Shown in pieces: positions 26,601 through 38,600 of a stretch of 64,000 nt of DNA. Where the stretch lies: assembly GCA_023935145.1 (NCBI GenBank), contig CM043700.1:141507328-141571327 (forward strand). The letters are read 5' to 3'. The position numbers were made by a program, and so were the translations under genes. Each line of letters begins with the position of its first letter. The stretch's first letter is position 1. The notes beneath the pieces are model-generated. The model did no database searches. It saw nothing but the letters and a program-made list of their open reading frames with translations, and was not told where the DNA came from. This DNA comes from Bretschneidera sinensis (Eukaryota > Streptophyta > Magnoliopsida > Brassicales > Akaniaceae).

Positions 26601-29600
26601 GTGATTCATATGCAAGTAGTGTGCCGAATCCGTCTATCATCTATTGGTGGAGTGCTATTTAGCTAGAAGTTTATGGGAGACGAGTTATAGGTCGTGGGAT
26701 GCTCTTGGGTGATTGCAGGTTCAGTGTTGGATGAGATTCGACCTTTTGGAGTGGCTTGAAAGCTTCCAAGGAGGTCAAGAAAGCTTTGCTTCTAATTCCA
26801 CATTCTATTTTTTGGATTTTGTGGAGAGAAAGGAACCGGAGGGCTTTTGATGGTGTGAAGAAGCCTATTGGGATTTTTAGAGATTGTTGGTTTGACACCC
26901 TCAATTTTTGGTTTAGGAGGATTTCTTTGTCAATAATGAGGATTTTCTAGATTTTGTAGATTTCCTTCATTGGAATTAGCCATTGGCTTCGTGTTACACC
27001 TTTTTGGTGTTTTCTGATAAAATTTTGTACTTATAAAAAAGTGTACTTGTGGCCCTTTTAGGTGTAAAAGGTGTATGCCTCATTGAAGAGGTGTACACTT
27101 TTGAAGAATCGCACATAAATTACAATGCCTATACTAGGGTGCCACATAAATGCCTTTCAAAACATTGGTTTAGACATTTTACAAAGCAACAACTAATCAT
27201 ATGATGGAAAAGTAATGACAAATTATTGCGCTTGATCATTTAAACCCATGTATTTTATAAAAAAAAATATCATTTAAACCCATGTAAAAATACTGCAGGC
27301 TTTCTGAATAATCTCTGGAGAGCTATCTTGTGTGATTTTTACTGCTGTGAGGTGTAAATAAATATTGTATGTGCTAGATCATACCAATATTCCACTGAGT
27401 TATTTATAAATGGAGGTTAACTTAATGACATACTATTTCGTTATAATCAGGATGTTGCTGTCTCGTATCTCCTTATTGTGTGGGAATAAATGCCAACAAA
27501 AGAAGTTGCCAATTATTTATTGCTTTGCATTAGGGTCCTTTGTGCTTCGAGTAATATTATCTTTGACTTTTGCTAATCTATTGGTTCCTGTTTAACCAGT
27601 TTGCTTTGGAGTGGCATATGAATGGTTTGGTTTCTTTCGCCAGACATCTTTGAAATAGAGTATTTTTTATATATATTGTTTGATTTTGTCGCAGGCTGAA
27701 GAATCTGAAATACAGGAAAAGCTGAAGCAACTCCAACAGGAGGTTGATGATGCCAATTCAGTACTTTCCAGGTAATGTAATCGTTCATTCATTCAAGCAT
27801 TTTGTGCAATCATGTTAAGTTTGTACAAATTTTTTTTACTTATTACCAGAAAATTCTATAATATTTCAGGTTAAAGGAAGAAGAGAGTGCCTTATCAGAA
27901 CGCATATCCATGGGATCAAATGAGATCACAAGGATAGACTGCGAGGTATGGCTACATTTAGACGATGATTCATAGATTTTGAATAAGCTGAGCATGATCT
28001 GTGTTATCTTTTCATGTCTTCTTTGAATATTTTATTGGTGGTGCATTGTTGTTGAATATCATAACTATAGATGTGAATAAACTGATGACTTCTGAGACTG
28101 CGTGGCATAGTCCTCTCTCCCTTATCGATGGAAGATCTGAACATATGACTTCATCCCGCCTCTTTTTCCTTTTTTCTTTTTGATAGGATCAAAAGTAACA
28201 CTAGAGGACACTAAGGGAGTGCCGACCTATGGACAAAAGAATCATTTAGACCATAAAAGCTCAAGAAAGACCAAAATATTCATTTATGTGCTCAAATTAT
28301 TTGGGGACTTGGAAGGTCCGAAAAAGGGAATATTTTGTTTTGTCAACCATCACTTGATTGGGTATATTTTAATGTATCAACTTCTATGGTTTGTGGCCAT
28401 AGCTACTGGTGTTGTTTTTTGAAAGGGTACCTAAATGCTTGGTAGCATGTCAAGGCATAATGGAGTTCAAAGACATTGACCTTCTATTTTGGAGTATATT
28501 TTATGGTCAAAGTTTCAGATATATAAAAATCATGAAATGTAAAGATGTCCTTCGGCCCTTCTTTTCATTACATTTTTAATTATAAAAAAAATCATGGAAT
28601 GTACAGATGTCATTTTTACTTTGTTTAGAAAACATGGTGATGTTATATATTGGTTTTTAGATATTCTACTTGTGTTTGCTTTGGCATTGTCATTGTCTGT
28701 CCACTAAGCATGTGCCATATGTCTTAACAAATGTTCTTATTTGGCATATGGAAGTTCCATTCACTGTATGCACATTCTGGTTTATGTTATTTTAAATCCA
28801 ATTTTAGTTTGTATAACTTTGTTCAAATCTGTCTTTCACAAGTATATTTATATTCAAATGGTTTAGATTTTGGTTTTCTAGATTGAAGATCATCTAAGAA
28901 GGATGCGTGAGATCAATTCTCAAATTAAAGAGCTCCAGCACCATCAAACCAACAAGGTCCATGCAATTCTTCTAGTCTCATGATCTTACTGATCTACTAG
29001 CTCGTAGGCGGCTTTAGCATGTTTATTTTTCAGAGCATTTTAGTTATATGAACATGCAAGTTCATCTTTTAAGATTTAGATGCGAATTGCCGATTTGTTT
29101 TTCCCTTTTAAATCGGGACAAATGTTTTCTTTTCAGGTTACCGCTTTTGGAGGAGATAGAGTGATCTATCTTTTGCGAGCAATTGAGAGACATCATCAGA
29201 GATTCAAAATGCCACCCATTGGTCCCATCGGTGCCCACGTGGTGAGTAGAAGAATATATGATTTTATATATAAAATTATGTGTGTTTTCTTTTTTGGGTA
29301 TATTCAGTCAAGACAGAGTAAAGTAAGTGTAAGTGATTGCCTGCAGTTTTCACATGCTCCACCTTTTGGGGAGGAGAGGAGAGTAAGTAATAGATTTGCT
29401 GTTAATCATTGGTTGGGCTGTACGACTTAGGATTTTTCAGCTTTTATTTCTACTGAAATTTTCTCTTCCTTTAAGCTGGCATTTTATCATGTCTTTCCTC
29501 CCCCTCTAGCGATTTCTCATGCAGATGAAATCATTTGACTTTATAGGGTCCTATTAAAATAGCATGCTGAAGACTCCTCAAAGAAAATCATCTTATTTTT

Positions 29601-32600
29601 TGTGCATGGCAGAATGGATAATCTAGTCATTTTGCTGATCCAATTCGCTAGAACTATTGTTTGATCTACATCTGTTAAGATATTTCTAACCATATGCTCT
29701 ATATTTTAATAAATGTGTTCCCAATCAGTGGTGGATCTTGGGATATAATTTTGGGGGGACCAAACTCACAGTATATATTTGTGTATGTATCTATGTATCA
29801 TCATAACTGAGCCAAGTGTGATTTTTAATCCAATTTTTTCTTAGATATATACTTTATTAAAATTTCACATTAATTTTTTTGTTCTTCCTCCCTTTTTTCT
29901 TATTTTATTAGTTGTTTTCATTTGATATTTTATAGAGCGTTTTGACCTAATTATAGCCATGAAGTTTCATTTCCTTGGTAATTTTAGGTACCTAAATTTA
30001 TTAAGAATTCTTTGGTCCTGAGTTGGCTCACAAGCACTAAGGCTATGTTTGGAATTTTGAATAGGATAGGGTAGGTTAGACTACTCATTGAGTAAGATAA
30101 GAGTGTGGAACGCGATTTTGGAAAAGTTCGACAAAAGATTGACCGGTTGGAAGAATCAGTACCTTTCAAAAGGGCCAGACTTACTCTTATTAAGAGCACG
30201 CTTTCTAGTCTATCTATCTATTCCCTATCCCCCCTTTGGTGGCTAATCGGTTGGAGAGAATTCAAATAAGATTCCTATGGGGTGATACGGGAGAGGATTT
30301 TAAATATCATTTGGTGAATTGGAATGTGGTCAAACATCCTTTGGAAAAAGGGAGCTTGGGGATCAAATCTCTTTCATGTTTTAATAAAGCACTTTTTGGA
30401 AAATAGTTATGGAGATTTATGGTGGAAAAGGAAATGGATCCGGAAATGGTGGGGGGATTTTCATTCCTTATGTTTCAATTTCGGTTGGAAATGGAGAGAG
30501 AACTCATCTTTGGTATGATATTTGGTTTGGGAGCACTCCTTTAAGATCAATTTCCGAAAATTGATGACTTTGTGAGGAATAAAGAGGCTCTTATCAGTTC
30601 TTGTGTTAATTTCACTTCTGATGGTATTCTTTGGGATGTTCCACTCACTCGTAATGCCAATGATTTGGAAGTGGGTGGAATTGTTAGATTCTTTGAGACT
30701 TTATACCATGTGAAGTTGGATGGGAATAGAGATGACGAGGCTAAATGGGATCCTAATCTGGTTAAAGGTTTTGAGTTGAATTGTTTCTATAAGATTTTCA
30801 ATAACGGGGAGCATTTGATAGGATCATCCAACTTTCCGTGGAAAGCAATTTGTTGTTCTCGTGTCCCCAGGAAAGTAAGTTTCTTTGTGTGAGAGGCTTC
30901 TTGGGAGAAAATTCTTACCATTGATAACTTGTAAAGAAGGGGGAGAGTAATCGTGAGTAGGTGTTTTATGTGCAAGGAATGCAATGAGTCCGTTTTTCAT
31001 CTTTTAGTGGAGTGCACTTTGGCTAGAAATTTATGGAGTTGGCATATAAGATTTTGGGGATTTCTTGGGTGGTAGCTGGTACTGTGAAAGATGAAGTTTG
31101 GGCTTGGAACAATTTGAAAGCGTCTGAGGATATCAAAAAGGCTTATTCCTTGATTCCTCAATCGATTTTTTGGATAGTGGGGATGAGAGAAATCGTAAAG
31201 CCTTTGATGGTAGCGAGAAATTTTTTTGATACTATTAGAGATAGATGACTAAACACACTTAATTTTTGGATTAAAAGAGATTTCTTTGTAAATATTTTTT
31301 TACCTTTTGGAGCTTCTAGATCTCCTTTCTTGTACTTAGCCTTTGGTTTTGGTTTTGTTTTTGCACCTTCTTGGTGCTTTGCGTTGTTAATATACTTTTT
31401 CTTTACTTATAAAAAAAGACTACTCATTGAGTAAGCCCTTACTCTATTGTGTTTGGAAAAGCTCTAATAAAGAGATGAGTAGGGTATTGATTATTACAAA
31501 ATACCTAGACCACCTTAAAAACTCCTTTTCTTCTCAATCAGTTCTCTCATTTCTATTATAATTGTAATAATTATTATCATTATCATTATTATTAAAATAT
31601 TTTTATAATTATAAGAATAATATTATTATCATTATTATCATAATAATAAACATTATCATTATTATTATCAGTTATTTTTATTATCATTATCATTATAATT
31701 ATTAATACTATTAATATTATAATAATAATTAATTTATTATTATTATTATCATTTTAATATTATTATAATTATAGAAAATAATATTAATATATGTATTATT
31801 ATAATTATGATTATAATAATTATTGTCATTATTAATATATTATTATAATAACTAATTCATTATCATTATCATTTTAATATTATTATAATTATAAAAATAT
31901 TATAAAAAATGATATTGATATATGTATTATTAAATTAATAATAATTTTGTAGAGATGATGAATAGTAAAAGAGACTATTTACCTACCATACCAAACGTGG
32001 TCTAAATATTGTTTTACAGGTCATATTATATTGACACTAGATATAATTAGTTGTATTTCTCTCCACGATAGGCCATAAGATGCCTATTGAAAGAAAGAAG
32101 GAAAAAGTTTATAAGAACAAACAATTAAAAAAAAGAGAGCATAAAACTGAAAAGGACGCACCACTAACATTAATTGTATATAAACATAAAAAAGACAGAG
32201 CCTAAATCAAATCCTTCTGAAATCGTTGAAAGAAAAAGAAAAAGAAAAGAAAAACTCACTTAGGTAGTACTTGGAAAGTAGATGACAAAGAAGAACACTA
32301 AAAGAGAATTGGAGATGAGAATTTCTTCAATTGGATAGAAATCGGCATAAATTTAGAGTGAGTTTTTTTTTAAGAAAAATGAAAATTGGGTGTAGGGAAA
32401 AATTGACAAAATATTCTTTGGGTTTTTTTTTAACTTAGGGCTGGCCATGAATTGAGTGATTCGTGAACTGCGCGAGCTCGGCTCCTCTGGCAGCTTAGTT
32501 CGACTCGCTCAATAAAGGTCATAAATCGGGCTTGAGTCAAGAGCCAAGCCCATTTAGCTAAACGAGCCAAGCTCAAATTAGTGTAGTTAAATATTATTTT

Positions 32601-35600
32601 TAATTTTGTCTATAGCTTTTACTTCCTCAAAGAGACACTGACGCAGCGCCATGCAAAAAAAGCCTTTCATACTAAAGCACGTTTAAAGCACATGGAGGTG
32701 TGGCTATATGAAAGCACATTTAGTCACCGATGTGGCATTCCAAGGGTTGGTATTTATATTGAAACCACTCTACTGCCATAATTTATAGCTGATGTGGGAT
32801 CAAAACAAATTATTTCTTCAACTTCATTCATGTTTCAAACAAACTAAAGCTTTATTAATGAAGGAAGTTACTGTCTAATCCAAGATTAAAGGTGCAAACA
32901 AACCCCTAAGAATCCAACGTTTCTTCCTTTTATTGATTTTTTTTTAAAGTAAAATGTATATAAAAAAGGCGAACCAAGGGGTGCAGCACATGTACAAGAC
33001 TATCTATATAGGAGAGAAAATCAACAAAATCTACTATATCTACTTCATTTACAAAAGAATTTCCTATGAACCAAAAAATAAAGGCATTGAACCATCTTTC
33101 TCTAATTATAATTAAAGGCCTCTCAACTCCATCAAAAATTCTACAATTCCTCTCATTCCAAACTAATCAAAATATAGAAAGGAGACTTATAGAGTAAGCT
33201 TTCTTAAGGCTCTTTGATGTCCGAAACCCACTCCAAGCCCACATTTCATTTGTCACTGAGCTGGCAAAAACCCAACACACCCAAAACCTTTTAAACCTTC
33301 TCCCATAAAGCTCTAGCCAAAGAATACTCCAACAGAAGATGAAACATGGACTCTCCACAACTTTTGCAAATGAAACAAAGGTTTACCAACACCCTCCTCC
33401 TTTTTAAATTATCTAAAGTATGATTCTTCTCCCAAGTGACTTCCCACCCAAAAAGCACACTTTCTTTGGGGCACTGGAACACCAAATTGCTTTCCATGGG
33501 AAATTAGAGGAGCCATATGAGGAATCCTCCCACCCACAAGAATCTTATAGAAAGATTTCACATCAAAACCTTTGCCCTGACTATCCCTCAATCGAACCAC
33601 ATCCTCCTTGGACCCTCATTAGACAAATCAATCTCATAGCTATACAAAGTTTTCAACAAACTTTACACTCTCTCAACCTCTCAATCTTGAACATTACGAA
33701 TCAAAGGAACATCCCACGAAATATTACCATTAGACACCAAGATACACGAAGAAATAAGAGCTTCTTAATCTCTCAATTGTGAAAATCTCTGGAAACTGGT
33801 CTTTAATAGGAGTGTTCTCAAACCACGAATCATACCAAAGCCTGGTTCTCCTTCCATCACCCACCATCACTGAAAGACAAAGATATAAGTCTTCCCAACC
33901 CTTACACCATAAGCCCGCTCCCTTTTTTGACATTCACTCGCTAGAATACATCCCAAACTTAGCTTCCACCACCTTCCTATAAAAGTGATCCCCCTCCACA
34001 AGAAATCTCCAAAGCCATTTCCCCAAGAGGGCTTTATTGAATAATGTGAGTCTTCAAACCAAGTCCCCCTCTTTCTATTGGCTGCTCACTCCCCATCTCA
34101 CCAAATGATATTTATACTCTTCCCCGAATCTCCTTTGTATATCCTCCAACCTCTTAGCCACAACACTAGGGATAGGATAGGAAATAGAGACCCTGAATCT
34201 CCTTTGTATATCCTCCAACCTCTTAGCCACAACACTAGGGATAGGAACTAGAGACATGAAATAAACAGGGAGACTAGAAAGAGTGGTTTTAATCAGAGTA
34301 AGTTTTCTTCCTTTAGAGACAAAGTGATTCTTCCACTCGGCCAACTGTTTTCCAAAACTCTCCACAATTGGATTCCAAAACGCTAACATCTTTAAACTTG
34401 GCTCCAAGAGGGAGACCGAGATAAGTAATAGGAAGTGATCCACATTACAGCTCAACAAACTAGCAAGAAGATGACTATTAATGCTTTCACCATGAGGAAT
34501 TAAATTACTCTTGCTAAGAGTGACATTGAGCCTCGAGACTACCTCAAAACAAAGAAAAATACATCGAAGATGCAAGATTTAATTAACTTCCGCCCCACAT
34601 AAGATAATTGTGTCATCTGCAAAAAGAAGATGCGACACCTTAACATAACCCCCTTCTCTCCCCACATTAAAGTCACTCAATAGCCCTCGATCTACCGACT
34701 TCACTAACATTTTGCTCAACACATCCATAACCACGGTGAACAGAAAAGTAGATAATTGAAGTAACTAGAAGGACAACCATTAATAAGGATTGAAAAGGAG
34801 GCTAAATAAATACACTTGAAGATCTACTTACACCATTTCACCCCATAACCCATTTTATACAAGAGGTAAATCACAAAACTCCAACATACATGATCTTTCC
34901 TTCTCCATGTCAAGCTTGCAAATCACACGTCCCCATCCATCTTTTACTTGAACATCCACCACTTCCTTTTATTGGTGTTGAACCACCAATTTCCAACTTT
35001 TGAAGTTATTCAAATGGTTAATTGAAATTATTTCTCCACTTCCAGTTTTAAAGAAAATCTTTTTTTATTAGAAATTTTAAAGAAAATCTTATTCTCTCAT
35101 TTATGCTCTATGTATAAAAACGACCATAGACATATGAAAAGCTTCCATACATGACTCGCAGGCTTTGAGTGTTAAACTTTTTGAAGGTTTGTAAAAATGA
35201 AGTTGCATTCTCAACTTCTTTATAAATTCCCTCCTACACATTGACATTACCTTTGAAGCTATGGGCTTGGCTTATTAAGGTGCCAATGCAATGTAATAAA
35301 GAATTATTGCACAATTCCAAGTCTTGATGTTGGCTATGAGAAAAAAATTGAACTCTGTTACATGGTAGTAAGGCTTGAGCTCGACTCATATTCATTGAGC
35401 ATATAAGTGGAACTTGAGCTTGAGAAATTTTGGCTCGATCAAACTTGAGCCAAGCTCGAGTGTTGTATTATTTCAATCTTGCTCATATACTAGCTGAAAC
35501 CATGTCTTATTCATACATCCATCTTTCTAGCATTTTTTTTGAGCTTTATGCTGTCGAAAAACCTCTATTGGATGCTGGACATTTAAAGATTGAAACTGTC

Positions 35601-38600
35601 AAAGTGAATTAGTTCTGGGCTATTAGAGTCTCGTATCCGCTAAGGTCTGATCACATATAATGGATTAATTGTAACTGGATGTTTTATTTACTCTTTGTTG
35701 AGTTGGTTTTACTTTAAAGACAAAGAAATAGAATTATGTTATATTGATATCTAGGTCTAAATTCATAGTGTGAGCATCATTGTCTATTACTGCTCATAGC
35801 TATTTGATGTCTCTGTAACTGCTTGCTAAACATCTTAATTTGTTGATTATGTTCTTCAGAGGTTAATAAATGGTGATACATGGGCTCCTGCTGTCGAACA
35901 AGCCATCGGGAAGTTGCTTAATGCTTTTATCGTGACTAATCATAAAGATTCTCTTATTTTGAGAGGATGTGCAAGGGAAGCAAACTATGGCAACCTTCAG
36001 ATTATTATATATGACTTTTCAAGACCAAGGTAGAAGAATGAGTTGTAGTTTTATTTGCTTTCTGATATTTTGTTTGACTGATTAATTTTTTTCACAAGCA
36101 AACTATGGCAACCTTCAGATTATTATATATGACTTTTCAAGACCAAGGTAGAAGGATGAGTTGTAGTTTTATTTGCTTTCTGATATTTTGTTTGACTGAT
36201 TAATTTTTTTCACAAATATTGCTCTAATACTTTTTGGTGTAGGTTGGATATACCAAATCACATGCTTCCCCAAACAAAGCACCCAACTACTTATTCTGTT
36301 TTACATTCTGATAATCCTACTGTTACTAATGTCTTGGTGGATATGGTAATTTTAACGGTTTCATCATATGATCCCTTTTATTTACCTTATGCAGGCTCCC
36401 TTTTGCCCTTTCAGCCTGTTGACATGTTGGAACAATATTGCTTGTTTCAGGGTAATGTGGAGAGGCAAGTGCTGGTTAGAGATTATGATGTTGGAACAGC
36501 AGTTGCTTTTGACCAAAGAATCTCAAATCTGAAGGAGGTTTACACTTTAGATGGATATAGAATGTAAGTTTGTTAAATTCTTCATCTTCATTTCATGTGA
36601 TCATTCGATCTTGCCATACAGATCCAAGTCATAGTCACCTGTAGCATGACTTAATAAAATGAACAGTGAGAGCAGTGAATGGAGTTTACTAATTGTACAG
36701 GGTATCCTAATAGTAGCTGTAAAGTGCAGGGTCTCAAAAGCAATTAGCTGACTTTGATTTTTTGAGCGTTGCGAGGAGTTTGAACTTGAGGATTTTGGAT
36801 TGGAAGGATGGTTGCTTCTTAATAATGATGGCGTTTGTATAACAGTTCCTACCATGTATTATGCAAATGAAAGTTGCTCTTCAATTGACATGAAGATCAG
36901 GTGCTGTCGTCCTAATGATTAAAGACTAAATAAAAGTATATCAATAAGGCCACCAAGGGGATGCCAACCCATGTACAAAACTAATGTTTACACAAAATTC
37001 AATAAACTCTTAACTCTTCATCATATAATAAATGTTTTCTATGCAAATAATAAGCTGAAACTGTTCATCACCTTTTGCTTTGGTGCCTTTGGGTTAGACA
37101 ATTATGGGATTTGGCACTTTCAATGGTGGGGTTTTCTTGGATAGTTGCAGGGTCCATTGAAGATTAAATTTGGGCTTGGAAGGAATTCATTCTTCAAAGG
37201 AGAACAGGAAAGTGGAAATTTTGACACCTATTAAGTATTTTTTGTTAGTTTGGTGGGAAAGGAATACAAGAGCGTTTGAGGAGGTGGAAACCCCAATACA
37301 ATTTGTAAAGGATAGGTCACTTTTTACTTTGATATTTTGTTATAAATGAAATTTTGAAGTAACAAGGTTGAAATAATTGATTGTCTTGTAAATGAGTAGT
37401 TTTGTAGTTAGGTTGACACATTTTTAATGCCCCTAAATGAAATTTTGTTTCTATTGAAAAAAAATCTTCCTAGTTTACAAAAGAACACTCATTGAACCAA
37501 ATATAAAGGATGTGAAGCCATTTATCTTTTATAGCCCTCATTTGTTTCTCCGCTCCATCTAAAGCCCTTTTATTCCTTTCATTCCAAACAATCCAAAATA
37601 TGAAGTGTTGCACAATGAAGGCCTTTCTCTTTCTTTAGAAGTATGAAACCTCCTCAAAGCCCAAATTTCCTCTTCAATGAATCCAGCTCCAATCCAAGAT
37701 CCTTATTACCAAGAAAGCAATCTCCATAATTACCTAGTCCAAAAACATTGTAACAAAAGGTTATGAATGCACTCGACCTTCTCTTCACAAAGATAGACTG
37801 ATTAACTAAGATTTTCCCCTCTTTTGAAGTTTATCGATGGTTACGAAACTACCCAACCTTGCCTCCTGTACAGAAATGTAACTTTTGTGGGATAATAAAT
37901 CTTCCATATGGCTCTCCAAAGGAAGTCTAGAATTCCTTTCCATCGGAAAATTCTCATTTTGAGCCTTAAAGTTTAATCTCAAATTTACGTCATCTTTTAT
38001 TTCCATCTCACCTTATCTTCTTCTAGCAAGTCAATCCTTACTCTGTAGATCCTTCCAAAGAAGTGCATGAGACTTTGAAGCTCTCAATCATTTACATTCA
38101 TGGAGTTTTAACAGACAACTTCGATTTTTTGTTGGTTGCAATGATCATTGTGGTTGTTCCCCATATAAGTCCTGTAAAATCACAATGTTATTATGGAGTT
38201 CTAGATGACAGAATTGAGTTTGGCACTTTGGCCGTAGCTAATATCTTTCAAACTCTTATTTTGTTTAATTGGCTGTATATATGCTATGAATTCTATTCTA
38301 TAATTCGGTGATATGTTTTAATCAGTCACAGTGAGATTTATACTGGTTTCTTCCTAGGTTTTCTCGTGGTTCAGTTCAGACAATTCTTCCTTCAAATAAG
38401 AAGATTAGAGCCGGCCGTCTTTGTAGCTCCTTTGATGATCAAATTAAGGATCTTGAAAGAGAAGCATCAAATGAGCAAGAAGAAGCCCAACAATGCAAGC
38501 GGCATAAGAGGGAAGCCCAGGAAAACCTTCAGGATCTTCAAAATAGCCTACAAAGTGTAAAGGTAATAAAATGTCTGCAACTATTTTTATTTGAGTAAAA

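Larger units (their letters stand above)
30041..32002. mobile_element. Tourist-like TIR element split by an L1
   Basis: TAA lies at 30038-30040 and 32003-32005. The left end GGCTATGTTTGG and the reverse complement of the right end (GACCACGTTTGG) form a 12-bp terminal inverted repeat. Without the L1 at 30097-31416 it is about 625 bp. It includes an ATT-rich microsatellite and no transposase. It lies in SMC6 intron 12. Confidence 0.65.

Noticed and set aside
28185..28300. Possible L1 3' tail (minus strand) in SMC6 intron 10
   Set aside because: Only a short weak match to the L1 tail words, with no A-run, coding part or target duplication.
31555..31950. Repetitive array considered as a CRISPR-like or satellite array
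   Set aside because: It is a simple ATT/ATC microsatellite without spacers, in a plant nuclear context.
32450..35460. Possible larger TIR element with GAGCTCG/CGAGCTC-rich ends around L1 copy D
   Set aside because: Both sides are rich in 'gagctcg'-like words, but I could not find matching terminal repeats or a target duplication.
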